From: Bacillota bacterium
Lineage (GTDB): Bacteria > Bacillota_A > Clostridia > Clostridiales > Clostridiaceae
Assembly (NCBI GenBank): GCA_021780795.1
Contig: JAJXYA010000173.1
Location: 1 to 8,636 of the forward strand
Length of the DNA: 8,636 bases
Reading direction: 5' to 3'
In this document: piece after piece, positions 1 through 6,283 of the stretch
Layout: each line of letters begins with the position of its first letter
How positions within the stretch are numbered: position 1 is the stretch's first letter
Notes under the pieces: model-generated
The model's database searches: none
What the model saw: only the letters and a program-made list of their open reading frames with translations
What the model was told of the DNA's origin: nothing
Program-made: the position numbers and the translations under genes

Positions 1-17
1 TAGGAAAATCCACCATC

Positions 18-48
18 ATTGTCAATTGTCCATTGTCAAATGTCAATT
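18..48. repeat. Degenerate tandem heptamer repeat (ATTGTCA units)
   Basis: Four consecutive 7-base units read ATTGTCA, ATTGTCC, ATTGTCA and AATGTCA at 18-45, followed by ATT. On the minus strand the unit reads TTGACAA-like. The tract lies about 80 bases past the leuS stop codon. No intrinsic terminator is evident between it and leuS: the only palindromes there (GACTA-A-TAGTC, TTAAGCTTAA) lack a T-run. From memory, similar TTGACAA heptamer tracts occur scattered in clostridial and cyanobacterial genomes, but that cannot be checked here. Bases 1-128 otherwise show no gene. Confidence 0.6.
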
Positions 49-128
49 AATATATAATGCGTTTCACTTTTTATCTATTTAAGCTTAAGAGTTAGTGCGT
101 AATATTAAAATATTGACTATTAGTCTAC

Positions 129-2570
129 CTACTTAACTACAATATTAACAAGTCTGCCTTTAATAACAATAACCTTAACTACTGTCTTTCCAGCTGTTGC
201 GTCTTTAATAGCACTATCATTTAGAGCAGCTTCTTTAATTGCTTCATCATTTGAATCTGTAGAAATATTTATTCTGCTTTTAATTTTTCCATTTACTTGG
301 ATAGCAATTTCAACTTCATCTTTAATTAAAGCTGTAGCATCAAATTTTGGCCAAGGTTCTTTAAATATAGAAGCAGTTCCTCCTAGATTTTGCCATAGTT
401 CTTCTGAAAAATGTGGTGCAAATGGAGATAATATTTTAATGAAGTCTTTAATTGTAGCTTTCAAAAATTCATTATTTATTTCTTTTTCACTTAAGTATTT
501 GTTTAAGCCATTTGTAAATTCCATAATTCTTGCTATACAAGTGTTAAATTGAAATTTATCAGCATCTTCTGAAACACCTTTAATAGAAAAATGTCTTATA
601 TAGTTTAGTTCTTTTTCCGCTTTTTCTATAGAAGATTTATTGCTGCCTGAGTTATTGATTAAATCAATAGCAGAGGTAATAACTCTTTCCACTCTGTCTA
701 CAAATTTTGACATTGCTTTAATGCCATCATCACTCCAAGCGCCGCCTTCAGTATAGTCGAAGCCAAACATTAAATATAGTCTGAATACATCAGCACCATA
801 TTCTGAAATGTAATCATCAGGAGAAATTGTATTTCCTTTTGATTTACTCATTTTCTGACCATCTGGACCAAGAATTAAGCCTTGGTGTCTTAAGGATAAA
901 AATGGTTCATCAAAGTTCAAGTATCCCATATCTCGAAGAGCCTTAGTAATAAATCTTGCATAAAGAAGGTGCATACAGGCATGTTCTGGTCCACCAACGT
1001 ATTTATCAACTGGAAGCATACTGTTTATTTTCTCAGAATCAAAGGCCTTTTCACTGTTTTTATTATCTGGATATCTTAAATAATACCATGAAGAACAAAC
1101 AAAGGTATCTAAAGTATCAACTTCTCTTTCTGCTTTTCCTCCACAATGAGGACAAGTAGTGTGAAGAAATTCATCGGATTTTGCTAGTGGTGATTTTCCA
1201 TCGGGAGCAAATTCTACGTTATATGGTAATTCCACAGGCAGTTGATCTTCTGGTACAGGCACTATTCCGCATTTTTCACAATATACTACTGGAATTGGAG
1301 CACCCCAGTATCTTTGTCTTGAAACAAGCCAATCACGTAATCTATAGTTGATTTTCCATTTTCCTAACCCTTTTTGTGAAAGACTATTTACTATAGCTTC
1401 TTTAGCAGCATCTCCTGACTTACCATTAAAGTCACCACTATTTACTAAATTTCCATAGCCTGTGTATGGAAGAGTATCTCCACCTTCAACAACTCTTATT
1501 ATTGGAAGGTTATATTTTGTTGCAAAATCAAAATCTCTTTCATCATGAGAAGGTACAGCCATAACAGCACCAGTTCCATAGTTTGCAAGAACGTAATCAC
1601 CAATCCAAATTGGTACTTTTTTACCGTTAACCGGGTTTATAGCAAAAGAACCTGAGAAAATACCGGTCTTTTCTCTAGTTAAAGATTGTCTTTCTATCTC
1701 TGTTTGCTTTTTAGCAGCATTTTTATACTGTTCCACAGCCTCTTTGTTTTCAGTAGTAGTTAATAGATCGGTTAAAGGACTTTCAGGAGCTAAAACTACA
1801 TATGTTACCCCACAAAGTGTATCAACTCTAGTAGTAAACACATCGAAGGTAACATCGCTATTATCTGCCTTAAAGGTAACTTCTGCACCTTTTGATTTTC
1901 CAATCCAATGTTTTTGCATAGCCTTAGTCTTTTCTGGCCAGTCTAAAGTATCTAATTTTTGAAGTAGCTCTTCAGCATAATCGGTAATTTTTAAAAACCA
2001 CTGGGTTAAATCTTTTTTAGTAACCTCTGTTCCACAGCGTTCACAAGTACCATCGGCTAATACCTGCTCATTTGCAAGCACTGTATTACAGCTAGGGCAC
2101 CAGTTTACAGGAGCTTTTTTTCTGTATGCTAAGCCTTTTTCATAAAGCTTTAAAAATAACCATTGGGTCCATTTATAATAATCTGAATTACAAGTTATAA
2201 CCTCATTATCCCAGTTAAACATTGCACCCATAGCTTTAAGCTGTTTTTCCATTGTTTCAATATTTTTAAGGGTTGAATCCTTTGGATGAATTCCTGTTTT
2301 TATAGCATAGTTTTCAGCTGGAAGTCCGAAAGCGTCAAAACCCATTGGCTGAAAAACATTATAACCTTGCATTTTTTTTAGTCTAGCCCAAGAATCAACT
2401 GGACCGTAATTAAACCAGTGTCCAGCATGAAGCTTTGCTCCTGAAGGATATGAAAACATTTCAAGCACATATAGCTTTTCTTTTAAATCATTTTCATCAA
2501 ATTTATATAGGTTTGTATCTTCCCAAACCTTTTGCCATTTTTTATCGATTTTGGTACTGTAGTTACTCAT
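129..2570 (-). CDS. leuS: Leucyl-tRNA synthetase
   Basis: This 813-residue cytoplasmic class I aminoacyl-tRNA synthetase charges tRNA-Leu with leucine using ATP; the length is normal for bacterial LeuRS. Visible landmarks are the HIGH motif as HAGH (48-51), a zinc-ribbon with C158/C161 and C176/C179, and the CP1 editing insertion from about 225 to 415. CP1 contains the threonine-rich TTRVDT stretch (246-251) and [15 protein letters not shown] (332-346), whose Asp343 corresponds to the editing aspartate. A second Cys pair set lies at 431/434 and 473/476. The KMSKS loop is intact at 573-577, followed by an anticodon-binding helical domain and a small C-terminal domain. The ATG is preceded by AGGAGG at good spacing. 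Usual TTRPDT reads TTRVDT here, a modest deviation in the editing pocket. Transcription is from the consensus promoter at 2838-2866 through a leucine-specific T-box leader, so expression should rise when tRNA-Leu is uncharged. Identity is essentially certain. Confidence 0.98.
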   Translation of the reverse strand: MSNYSTKIDKKWQKVWEDTNLYKFDENDLKEKLYVLEMFSYPSGAKLHAGHWFNYGPVDSWARLKKMQGYNVFQPMGFDAFGLPAENYAIKTGIHPKDSTLKNIETMEKQLKAMGAMFNWDNEVITCNSDYYKWTQWLFLKLYEKGLAYRKKAPVNWCPSCNTVLANEQVLADGTCERCGTEVTKKDLTQWFLKITDYAEELLQKLDTLDWPEKTKAMQKHWIGKSKGAEVTFKADNSDVTFDVFTTRVDTLCGVTYVVLAPESPLTDLLTTTENKEAVEQYKNAAKKQTEIERQSLTREKTGIFSGSFAINPVNGKKVPIWIGDYVLANYGTGAVMAVPSHDERDFDFATKYNLPIIRVVEGGDTLPYTGYGNLVNSGDFNGKSGDAAKEAIVNSLSQKGLGKWKINYRLRDWLVSRQRYWGAPIPVVYCEKCGIVPVPEDQLPVELPYNVEFAPDGKSPLAKSDEFLHTTCPHCGGKAEREVDTLDTFVCSSWYYLRYPDNKNSEKAFDSEKINSMLPVDKYVGGPEHACMHLLYARFITKALRDMGYLNFDEPFLSLRHQGLILGPDGQKMSKSKGNTISPDDYISEYGADVFRLYLMFGFDYTEGGAWSDDGIKAMSKFVDRVERVITSAIDLINNSGSNKSSIEKAEKELNYIRHFSIKGVSEDADKFQFNTCIARIMEFTNGLNKYLSEKEINNEFLKATIKDFIKILSPFAPHFSEELWQNLGGTASIFKEPWPKFDATALIKDEVEIAIQVNGKIKSRINISTDSNDEAIKEAALNDSAIKDATAGKTVVKVIVIKGRLVNIVVK

Positions 2571-2600
2571 GATAATCCTCCTAATTTTTTCATTTAAAAT

Positions 2601-2635
2601 AAAAAAACCTCCATCTCTAATCCAAGAGACGAAGG
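2601..2635 (-). terminator. T-box regulated intrinsic terminator of leuS
   Basis: Read on the minus strand, an 11-bp stem (CCTTCGTCTCT pairing with AGAGATGGAGG, including two G-U pairs) with a 6-base loop is followed by seven T residues at 2607-2601. The 5' arm follows directly after the T-box bulge sequence, so terminator and antiterminator are mutually exclusive. It sits about 30 bases before the leuS start codon. Confidence 0.92.
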
Positions 2636-2831
2636 TATACTCCGCGGTACCACTCTGTTTAGGTAAAAAATTACCCCACTTTAAAAATATAACGGTTTAA
2701 CCGTATTACCTTTTTGGTAATATGCTCACAAGTGAGTTCACATGCTATTATCACTGTTTTTCACCAAACAACAGCTCTCTATAGATTAATAAACATACTA
2801 CTATTCTTGCTCAAAGCAAAGTATATAATTA
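2601..2831 (-). promoter_or_regulatory. Leucine-specific T-box riboswitch leader of leuS
   Basis: The leader carries the main T-box landmarks. The conserved T-box sequence AGAGTGGTACCGCG lies at 2656-2643, with its TGGT bulge pairing to the tRNA acceptor NCCA end. The Stem I signature AGAGAGCTG...GGTGAAAAACAG spans about 2780-2754. The specifier loop reads GAACTCACTT, giving a CTC codon (Leu) at 2736-2734. A terminator follows at 2635-2601. By established T-box mechanism, uncharged tRNA-Leu (anticodon GAG) pairs with CUC and the TGGT bulge, stabilises the antiterminator and lets transcription proceed into leuS. The leucine specifier agrees with the downstream gene. The 5' boundary is inferred from the promoter (start near 2831). 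Confidence 0.95.
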
Positions 2832-2837
2832 ATTTTA

Positions 2838-2866
2838 ATTATAAGCTAATACAGAGGTGTTGTCAA
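2838..2866 (-). promoter_or_regulatory. Sigma-A promoter of the leuS T-box transcript
   Basis: On the minus strand, a perfect TTGACA (2866-2861) and a perfect TATAAT (2843-2838) are separated by exactly 17 bases. The predicted start near 2831 lies just upstream of T-box Stem I. The -35 hexamer overlaps a plus-strand TTGTCA (2860-2865) that could serve the divergent DUF3990 gene. Confidence 0.9.
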
Positions 2867-2890
2867 TTATATGCTTTAGAAGCTTATAAT
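2860..2890 (+). promoter_or_regulatory. Possible promoter of the DUF3990 gene
   Basis: TTGTCA (2860-2865) and TATAAT (2885-2890) face right, but the spacer is 19 bases, longer than the optimum 17. It overlaps the -35 element of the divergent leuS promoter. A second TATAAT at 2932-2937 has no recognisable -35. Either could drive the gene at 2965; in such A+T-rich DNA the hexamers may also be chance. Confidence 0.35.
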
Positions 2891-2964
2891 TTAATTTGCA
2901 TATAAAATATTAAAATGAATAAAAATATGAATATAATTTAGATTTAAAATAGGGGACATGAGCA

Positions 2965-3450
2965 ATGAGGTTATATCATGGTAGCAATGTATTAGTAGAA
3001 CAACCAACTATAATAAAATCAAATAAAACATTAGATTTTGGTGATGGGTTTTACACAACAGCAAATAGAGCACAAGCTGAAAAATGGGCAACTGTAAAAT
3101 GCATAAATGAGAATTCTGATAAGAAATATGTATGTATTTATGAAATCCAAGATGATTTTTTTAAGATAGGCAATATAAAAACTAAAATATTTGAAGAACC
3201 TGATAGAAAGTGGTTTGAATTTGTCTTAGAAAATAGAATGAAGGAAAACTATAAGCATTCTTTTGATGTAGTGAAGGGATGTATTGCAAATGAAAAGGTG
3301 TATTTTTGTTTAAATGAATATTTTAATAATTTAATGGATTTTGAAACAGCAATTAAGGAAATATCAAATTTAAAATTGGAAGAACAAATATCATTTCATA
3401 CGGAATTAGCATTAAGTAAGTTAAAATTTATTGAAGCTGTGGTGGAATAG
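2965..3450 (+). CDS. DUF3990 family protein with PARP-like ADP-ribosyltransferase signature
   Basis: This is a 161-residue soluble protein with no signal peptide or membrane segment. It matches what I recall of the DUF3990 family: N-terminal LYHGS (3-7), [10 protein letters not shown] (23-32) with QAEKWA (37-42) after it, a mid-protein [10 protein letters not shown] (82-91), [12 protein letters not shown] (100-111), and a C-terminal [12 protein letters not shown] (139-150). The HG pair followed by FGxGFY resembles the H-Y part of the H-Y-E triad of PARP-type enzymes (His5, Tyr30). The third catalytic position is unclear; Gln141 is a candidate, so activity is inference. The ATG at 2965 has AGGGG at 2951-2955, nine bases upstream; the ATG at 2958 opens only an eight-codon frame. 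In other genomes such genes often follow a short DUF3791 gene; none is present here, so this copy is an orphan. The target, if any, is unknown. Confidence 0.75.
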   Translation: MRLYHGSNVLVEQPTIIKSNKTLDFGDGFYTTANRAQAEKWATVKCINENSDKKYVCIYEIQDDFFKIGNIKTKIFEEPDRKWFEFVLENRMKENYKHSFDVVKGCIANEKVYFCLNEYFNNLMDFETAIKEISNLKLEEQISFHTELALSKLKFIEAVVE

Positions 3451-3475
3451 AAAAATATTATTCATAGAATAAAAA

Positions 3476-3518
3476 CCTTTTATTTGTAAAAGCTAATAAA
3501 GAACTTTTAAATAAGGGG
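3476..3518 (+). promoter_or_regulatory. Leader hairpin masking the antiporter Shine-Dalgarno
   Basis: CCTTTTATTT (3476-3485) can pair over ten positions, two of them G-U, with AAATAAGGGG (3509-3518), which contains the ribosome binding site of the gene starting at 3528. After a two-base bulge the stem continues as AAAAG (3488-3492) with CTTTT (3504-3508), closing an 11-base loop. The two arms together form a nearly continuous 15-bp helix that would occlude the SD. No long T-run follows, so it is not a terminator. A regulatory role in translation is inference. Confidence 0.4.
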
Positions 3519-3527
3519 GCTTTTATT

Positions 3528-4949
3528 ATGAATGGTTCATGGCTATCTTTATTGCCGTTTCTCATTGTAATACCAATATCCATAATTACTAAACAAGTTC
3601 AGCCAGGTTTATTTACTGCTTTAATTTTAGGAAGCTATATAAAATCACCAACGCCGCTTGGTGGCATTCAGTCTATGATTTCATATATCGTAAAAAATAT
3701 GATTCAATCTAACAATATAAGAGTAATTATATTTCTTTACCTATTTGCAGGAATTATAAGTATGATAAAGTTGGCAGGAGGCATAAAAGGTTTTGTTTTT
3801 CTTGTTAGTAAAAAGGTAAAGTCTAAAACTGGTGCTATGGCCCTAACATGGATATCGACAATGTTTACTTTTAGTGATCCTGATTTTAGAATAGTTACGA
3901 TAGCACCAATAATGAAAGCACTAAGAAAAAAACTCGACATGTCAAAACAAAAGGTTGGAATAGTAATAGAAATCACATCTAATCCAGTAGTTGGACTAAT
4001 TCCAATAGCTACTGCTTTTGTAGGGTATATGGTTTCTGTTATAAGTTTATCTATGAAAAGTTCTGGAATTAATGGTAAGCCATATATATATTATATAAAG
4101 AGCATACCATTCAATTTCTTTTCTTTTGTTATACTAATTATTGGTGTATACTATACTTTCTTTATGCACAAAAATGAAGAAAATTTGAAGGATGATAATA
4201 AAGATCCAAACAAGGACCAAGGGGAAGAACAATTAGAAGAATGTTACAGAGCATATGAGAAGGAAACCCCAACAAAGCCCTTTAATTTTATTTTGCCAAT
4301 TTTAATTATATTAATATCTATTTTATACTTAAGTTGGTGGAATGGGCATATGGGTGCTACTAGTTTCTTTGATGCTTTTTTAAGAAGTGATGTATTAGGA
4401 GTTATGCTTGAGGGGTTATTTATAGGCTTAATATTTTGTATAATATTTTTTATGCTTCAAGGATTTAATATATCCAGCCTTGTAACACATTTTGTTAAGG
4501 GTGGAAATGAGCTTATGTCTGTTGTTATTATGCTTTCTTTAATTTGGGCTGTTTCAAACGTTTCGGAAGATTTAGGATTTTCTAAATTTATATCAAGCCA
4601 TATTACAGGCATGATACCAAATTTTTTTATTGCGCCATCTTTATTCGTATTTGGAGCAATTTTATCATATTTTATAGGATCATCTTGGGGTACTTGGGGA
4701 CTATTAATGCCTCTTGGCATAGCTTTGGCAAAGCATGGGCATGTTAATATTTTTTTATGCATTGGAGCAGTGTTTGCAAGCGGTACTTTAGGAGCCTTTG
4801 CATCACCACTTAGTGATAATACTGTAACCTTGTGTACAATTCTTGATTTGCCAGTAATAGATTATGCAAAGAAAAAATTGCCACTTACTCTTATTACAGC
4901 GATAATAACTACAATATTGTATACATGTGCAGGTTTTATATTTAAATAA
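3528..4949 (+). CDS. NhaC-family Na+/H+ antiporter-like membrane transporter
   Basis: This is a 473-residue integral membrane protein with about ten or more hydrophobic segments and a charged, probably cytoplasmic loop at about 213-250. The NhaC-type family (Na+/H+ antiporters and malate/lactate or amino-acid antiporters such as MleN) is recognised from two regions. One is FTFSDPDFRIVTIAPIMK (113-130) followed by KKLDMSKQKVG and TSNPVVGLIPI (150-160). The other is the C-terminal GSSWGTWGLLMPLGIALA (384-401), then GAVFASGTLGAFASPLSDNT (413-432) and DYAKKKLPLTLI (445-456). The usual aspartate-rich FFDDY-type motif reads FSDPDF here, so the exact substrate cannot be assigned. The ATG at 3528 has a GGGGG ribosome site (3515-3519) that can be sequestered in a hairpin. 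No terminator separates it from the 66-residue gene downstream, so the two may share a transcript ending at 5286. Confidence 0.85.
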   Translation: MNGSWLSLLPFLIVIPISIITKQVQPGLFTALILGSYIKSPTPLGGIQSMISYIVKNMIQSNNIRVIIFLYLFAGIISMIKLAGGIKGFVFLVSKKVKSKTGAMALTWISTMFTFSDPDFRIVTIAPIMKALRKKLDMSKQKVGIVIEITSNPVVGLIPIATAFVGYMVSVISLSMKSSGINGKPYIYYIKSIPFNFFSFVILIIGVYYTFFMHKNEENLKDDNKDPNKDQGEEQLEECYRAYEKETPTKPFNFILPILIILISILYLSWWNGHMGATSFFDAFLRSDVLGVMLEGLFIGLIFCIIFFMLQGFNISSLVTHFVKGGNELMSVVIMLSLIWAVSNVSEDLGFSKFISSHITGMIPNFFIAPSLFVFGAILSYFIGSSWGTWGLLMPLGIALAKHGHVNIFLCIGAVFASGTLGAFASPLSDNTVTLCTILDLPVIDYAKKKLPLTLITAIITTILYTCAGFIFK

Positions 4950-5031
4950 GTTAAGTAATATAGTATAAAAAATCGTTACATGTAAAACATAATAAAGTAA
5001 ATAAAATATTAAGGAGGAGGTAGAATAATAT

Positions 5032-5232
5032 ATGGAAATTCATGAAGGAACTATACCAGCAGCACTTGGAACTGTTGTAACGGGTGTTGGAGCTGCTATG
5101 GCAATTAAGAAGGTAGCACCAAAAATAGCAGCTGGAATTGTTGGCTTTGGTGCGGCACATATAGTGCTCGGTGCAATCGATTTAGCAGAACATAAAAATC
5201 ATCGTAAGATGATGGGGATTTTCAAAAGATAA
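5032..5232 (+). CDS. Small Gly/Ala-rich hydrophobic protein, unknown function
   Basis: This 66-residue protein is not recognised. It is clearly expressed-looking: AAGGAGGAGG (5011-5020) lies 11 bases before the ATG, and a strong terminator begins 15 bases after the stop. Residues about 7-24 and 31-50 form two hydrophobic, Gly/Ala-rich stretches separated by the basic KKVAPK. The last 15 residues are charged and basic (EHKNHRKMMGIFKR). The likely topology is a two-helix membrane hairpin; it has no cleavable signal peptide, no cysteines and no double-glycine leader. The gene is 82 bases behind the NhaC-type gene on the same strand without an intervening terminator, so co-transcription is possible. 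Possible roles include a membrane-associated small protein or a transporter accessory; nothing in the sequence decides. Confidence 0.75.
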   Translation: MEIHEGTIPAALGTVVTGVGAAMAIKKVAPKIAAGIVGFGAAHIVLGAIDLAEHKNHRKMMGIFKR

Positions 5233-5246
5233 TTATAATTATAATT

Positions 5247-5286
5247 AACACCTAACGATTTTAACTTATCGTCAGGTGTTTTTTTT
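5247..5286 (+). terminator. Strong intrinsic terminator after the 66-residue gene
   Basis: AACACCTAACGAT (5247-5259) pairs with ATCGTCAGGTGTT (5268-5280) with a single A-C mismatch and an 8-base loop, followed by T residues through 5286. It ends transcription from the left. The same hairpin lies just beyond the stop codon of the convergent recombinase gene, with a looser A/T tail on that strand, so it may act in both directions. Confidence 0.93.
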
Positions 5287-5287
5287 G

Positions 5288-5887
5288 TTAAACCATTTCA
5301 TTCTTCTCATTTAATTTTGAATAAAGTCTTTCTTGTTGTTTTGTAGTGAATTGAAAATAAATTTCGGTATTTGTTACCGCTTTATGTCCTAACCACCATT
5401 GTAATTCTTTTATATCCACATCAGATTCCGCTAAATGAATTGCTGTGGTATGCTTTAATGCATGAAAATGATGTTTTGATCTATCTTCAATTTTAGATAA
5501 TTTGCAATACTTTTTCATAAGGTAATCTAATGTTTGCCTAGAAATAGGTTTGTTTTTTTGGCTCATAAATAGCGTTTCCTGTGAAGACGTAATTTTATTT
5601 AAAAGTATATATTGATCTAAAAGTAGTTTAGTTTCGGTATCTAATCTTAGTGTATTATTATTGCTTCCCTTAAGTCTAATGCAATAAAGTTCACCCCTCG
5701 AAGAACTGTAGTTCTCCATTTTTAATAAAGAAATTTCTGATGCTCTTAGGCCGCATCTGTAAGCTATTCTAAACATTACTAAATCTCTTAATGAATGAGT
5801 AGAGTTTGAGTTTTTAATTGCAGAAAAAAGAGAACTTGCCTCTTCTTGAGTTAAATATTTAATTTTACATTCCATAGTTTTATACAT
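5288..5887 (-). CDS. Stand-alone catalytic-domain tyrosine recombinase (FimB/FimE-sized)
   Basis: This 199-residue site-specific recombinase has only the catalytic domain and lacks the N-terminal SAM-like core-binding domain of full-length Xer or phage integrases (about 300 or more residues). Catalytic residues in order are Arg48 in GLRASEI, Lys73 in RLKGS, His142 with Lys145 in HALKHT, His168 in WWLGHKAVTNTE, and the nucleophile Tyr177 in EIYFQF. Lys145 occupies the position of the second catalytic arginine of the usual HxLRH motif, a conservative change that may lower activity or reflect a subfamily. The ATG at 5887 has GGGAG seven bases upstream. Stand-alone enzymes of this size include FimB and FimE, which invert promoter segments. 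No phage or transposon genes accompany it; instead an inverted pair of 17-bp sites lies directly upstream. The reading frame is intact, so it is not an obvious remnant. Recombinase assignment is firm; the substrate is inference. Confidence 0.9.
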   Translation of the reverse strand: MYKTMECKIKYLTQEEASSLFSAIKNSNSTHSLRDLVMFRIAYRCGLRASEISLLKMENYSSSRGELYCIRLKGSNNNTLRLDTETKLLLDQYILLNKITSSQETLFMSQKNKPISRQTLDYLMKKYCKLSKIEDRSKHHFHALKHTTAIHLAESDVDIKELQWWLGHKAVTNTEIYFQFTTKQQERLYSKLNEKNEMV

Positions 5888-5917
5888 TATCTTTCTCCCT
5901 TAATAAAAAAAATTAGA

Positions 5918-5934
5918 CAAAATAGATATTTTGT
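5918..5934 (+). repeat. Left inverted-repeat site, CAAAATAGATATTTTGT
   Basis: This exact 17-base sequence recurs in reverse orientation at 6084-6100. The copy is itself nearly palindromic: GACAAAATA and TATTTTGTC (5916-5924, 5927-5935) flank an asymmetric GA centre, with AATT further out on both sides. Two inverted arms around a short asymmetric centre is the form of a tyrosine-recombinase core site and also of a dimeric repressor operator. It begins 31 bases upstream of the recombinase start codon. On the minus strand it is followed by TAATTTTTTTT, so it could also act as a weak attenuator. Confidence 0.7.
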
Positions 5935-5941
5935 CCAATTA

Positions 5942-5970
5942 ATTATAACATAATGTTGGTAATAATCCAA
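5942..5970 (-). promoter_or_regulatory. Extended -10 promoter facing the recombinase gene
   Basis: On the minus strand, TTGGAT (5970-5965) and a perfect TATAAT (5947-5942) are 17 bases apart. A TG one base before the -10 (TGTTATAAT) makes an extended -10. The predicted start is near 5935, at the edge of the left inverted repeat, so that site falls at the beginning of the recombinase mRNA. The promoter lies inside the segment bounded by the two inverted sites and would point rightwards after inversion. Confidence 0.6.
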
Positions 5971-5989
5971 TTATTATATAAAAAAAACG

Positions 5990-6009
5990 CTTATTTGTGT
6001 AAAAATAAG
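5990..6009. other. Hairpin near the centre of the inverted-site segment
   Basis: CTTATTT (5990-5996) and AAATAAG (6003-6009) form a perfect 7-bp stem with a 6-base loop. On the minus strand it is followed by CG and a run of eight T, so it may be a weak terminator insulating the recombinase promoter from upstream transcription. The stem is A+T-rich, so termination strength is doubtful. Confidence 0.4.
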
Positions 6010-6037
6010 TCATTAAATAAAATTATATGAAATAGAT

Positions 6038-6066
6038 TTGCATCAAAAATAGGCAGAAAACATAAT
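6038..6066 (+). promoter_or_regulatory. Weak rightward promoter candidate inside the segment
   Basis: TTGCAT (6038-6043) and CATAAT (6061-6066) are separated by 17 bases and face the DUF2294-like gene at 6284. The -10 matches consensus at five positions; the -35 matches only TTG. The predicted start near 6073 lies just before the right inverted repeat, mirroring the left-facing promoter. Chance occurrence is possible in this A+T-rich stretch. Confidence 0.3.
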
Positions 6067-6083
6067 TTAATATAAATATTTAT

Positions 6084-6100
6084 ACAAAATATCTATTTTG
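6084..6100 (-). repeat. Right inverted-repeat site, inverted copy of 5918-5934
   Basis: The minus strand reads exactly the same 17 bases as the left site, CAAAATAGATATTTTGT. Because the centre is GA in one orientation and TC in the other, the two sites have a defined polarity and are in inverted orientation. That is the geometry required for inversion rather than excision. Flanks agree less well: AATTA is shared on one side and AA on the other. Confidence 0.7.
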
Positions 6101-6283
6101 CATAATTAGCATATTACTATTTTTATTATTTGTCAAAAATATTTTTTAAATACATAGTGTGATTAAAAAAATGAAAAAATAGCATAATTTTAAAATAAAT
6201 TTTTTATATATTTACAATAATTTCTATAAATTAACAAACGATATTTTGCAATTATCGTAATTACAGTCTAAGTAGGTGAGAGC

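Larger units (their letters stand above)
5888..6283. other. 396-base A+T-rich non-coding region, candidate invertible segment
   Basis: No coding frame of note occurs on either strand. The region contains two inverted 17-bp sites at 5918-5934 and 6084-6100, outward-facing promoter-like elements at 5942-5970 (left) and 6038-6066 (right), and a hairpin at 5990-6009 near the midpoint of the sites. A third, partial copy of the site lies around 6235-6249. Extended alignment of the two main sites (5911-5938 against the complement of 6080-6107) gives 24 identical positions out of 28. The layout suits a small invertible promoter element acted on by the neighbouring recombinase, or paired operators; inversion itself is not visible from one sequence. 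Confidence 0.5.

Noticed and set aside
956..1962. Plus-strand open frames inside leuS, and minus-strand frames inside the antiporter and chemoreceptor genes.
   Set aside because: They lie antisense to well-recognised genes, lack ribosome sites and show no family resemblance.
2958..2984. ATG at 2958 opening a short upstream frame, perhaps a remnant of a DUF3791-type partner.
   Set aside because: It runs only eight codons before a stop and shares no recognisable family pattern.
4976..4985. Palindrome TTACATGTAA before the 66-residue gene as an operator.
   Set aside because: It is a single 10-bp palindrome in A+T-rich DNA with no second copy in the window; not enough support.
5032..5232. Circular or leaderless bacteriocin, because of Gly/Ala-rich hydrophobic composition.
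   Set aside because: It has a charged basic C-terminus, no known bacteriocin motif, and no maturation, immunity or export genes nearby.
5288..6283. Prophage or integrative element boundary, because of the integrase-type gene.
   Set aside because: No other phage, conjugation or excision genes are present, no tRNA gene or direct-repeat attachment pair is seen, and the neighbours look chromosomal.
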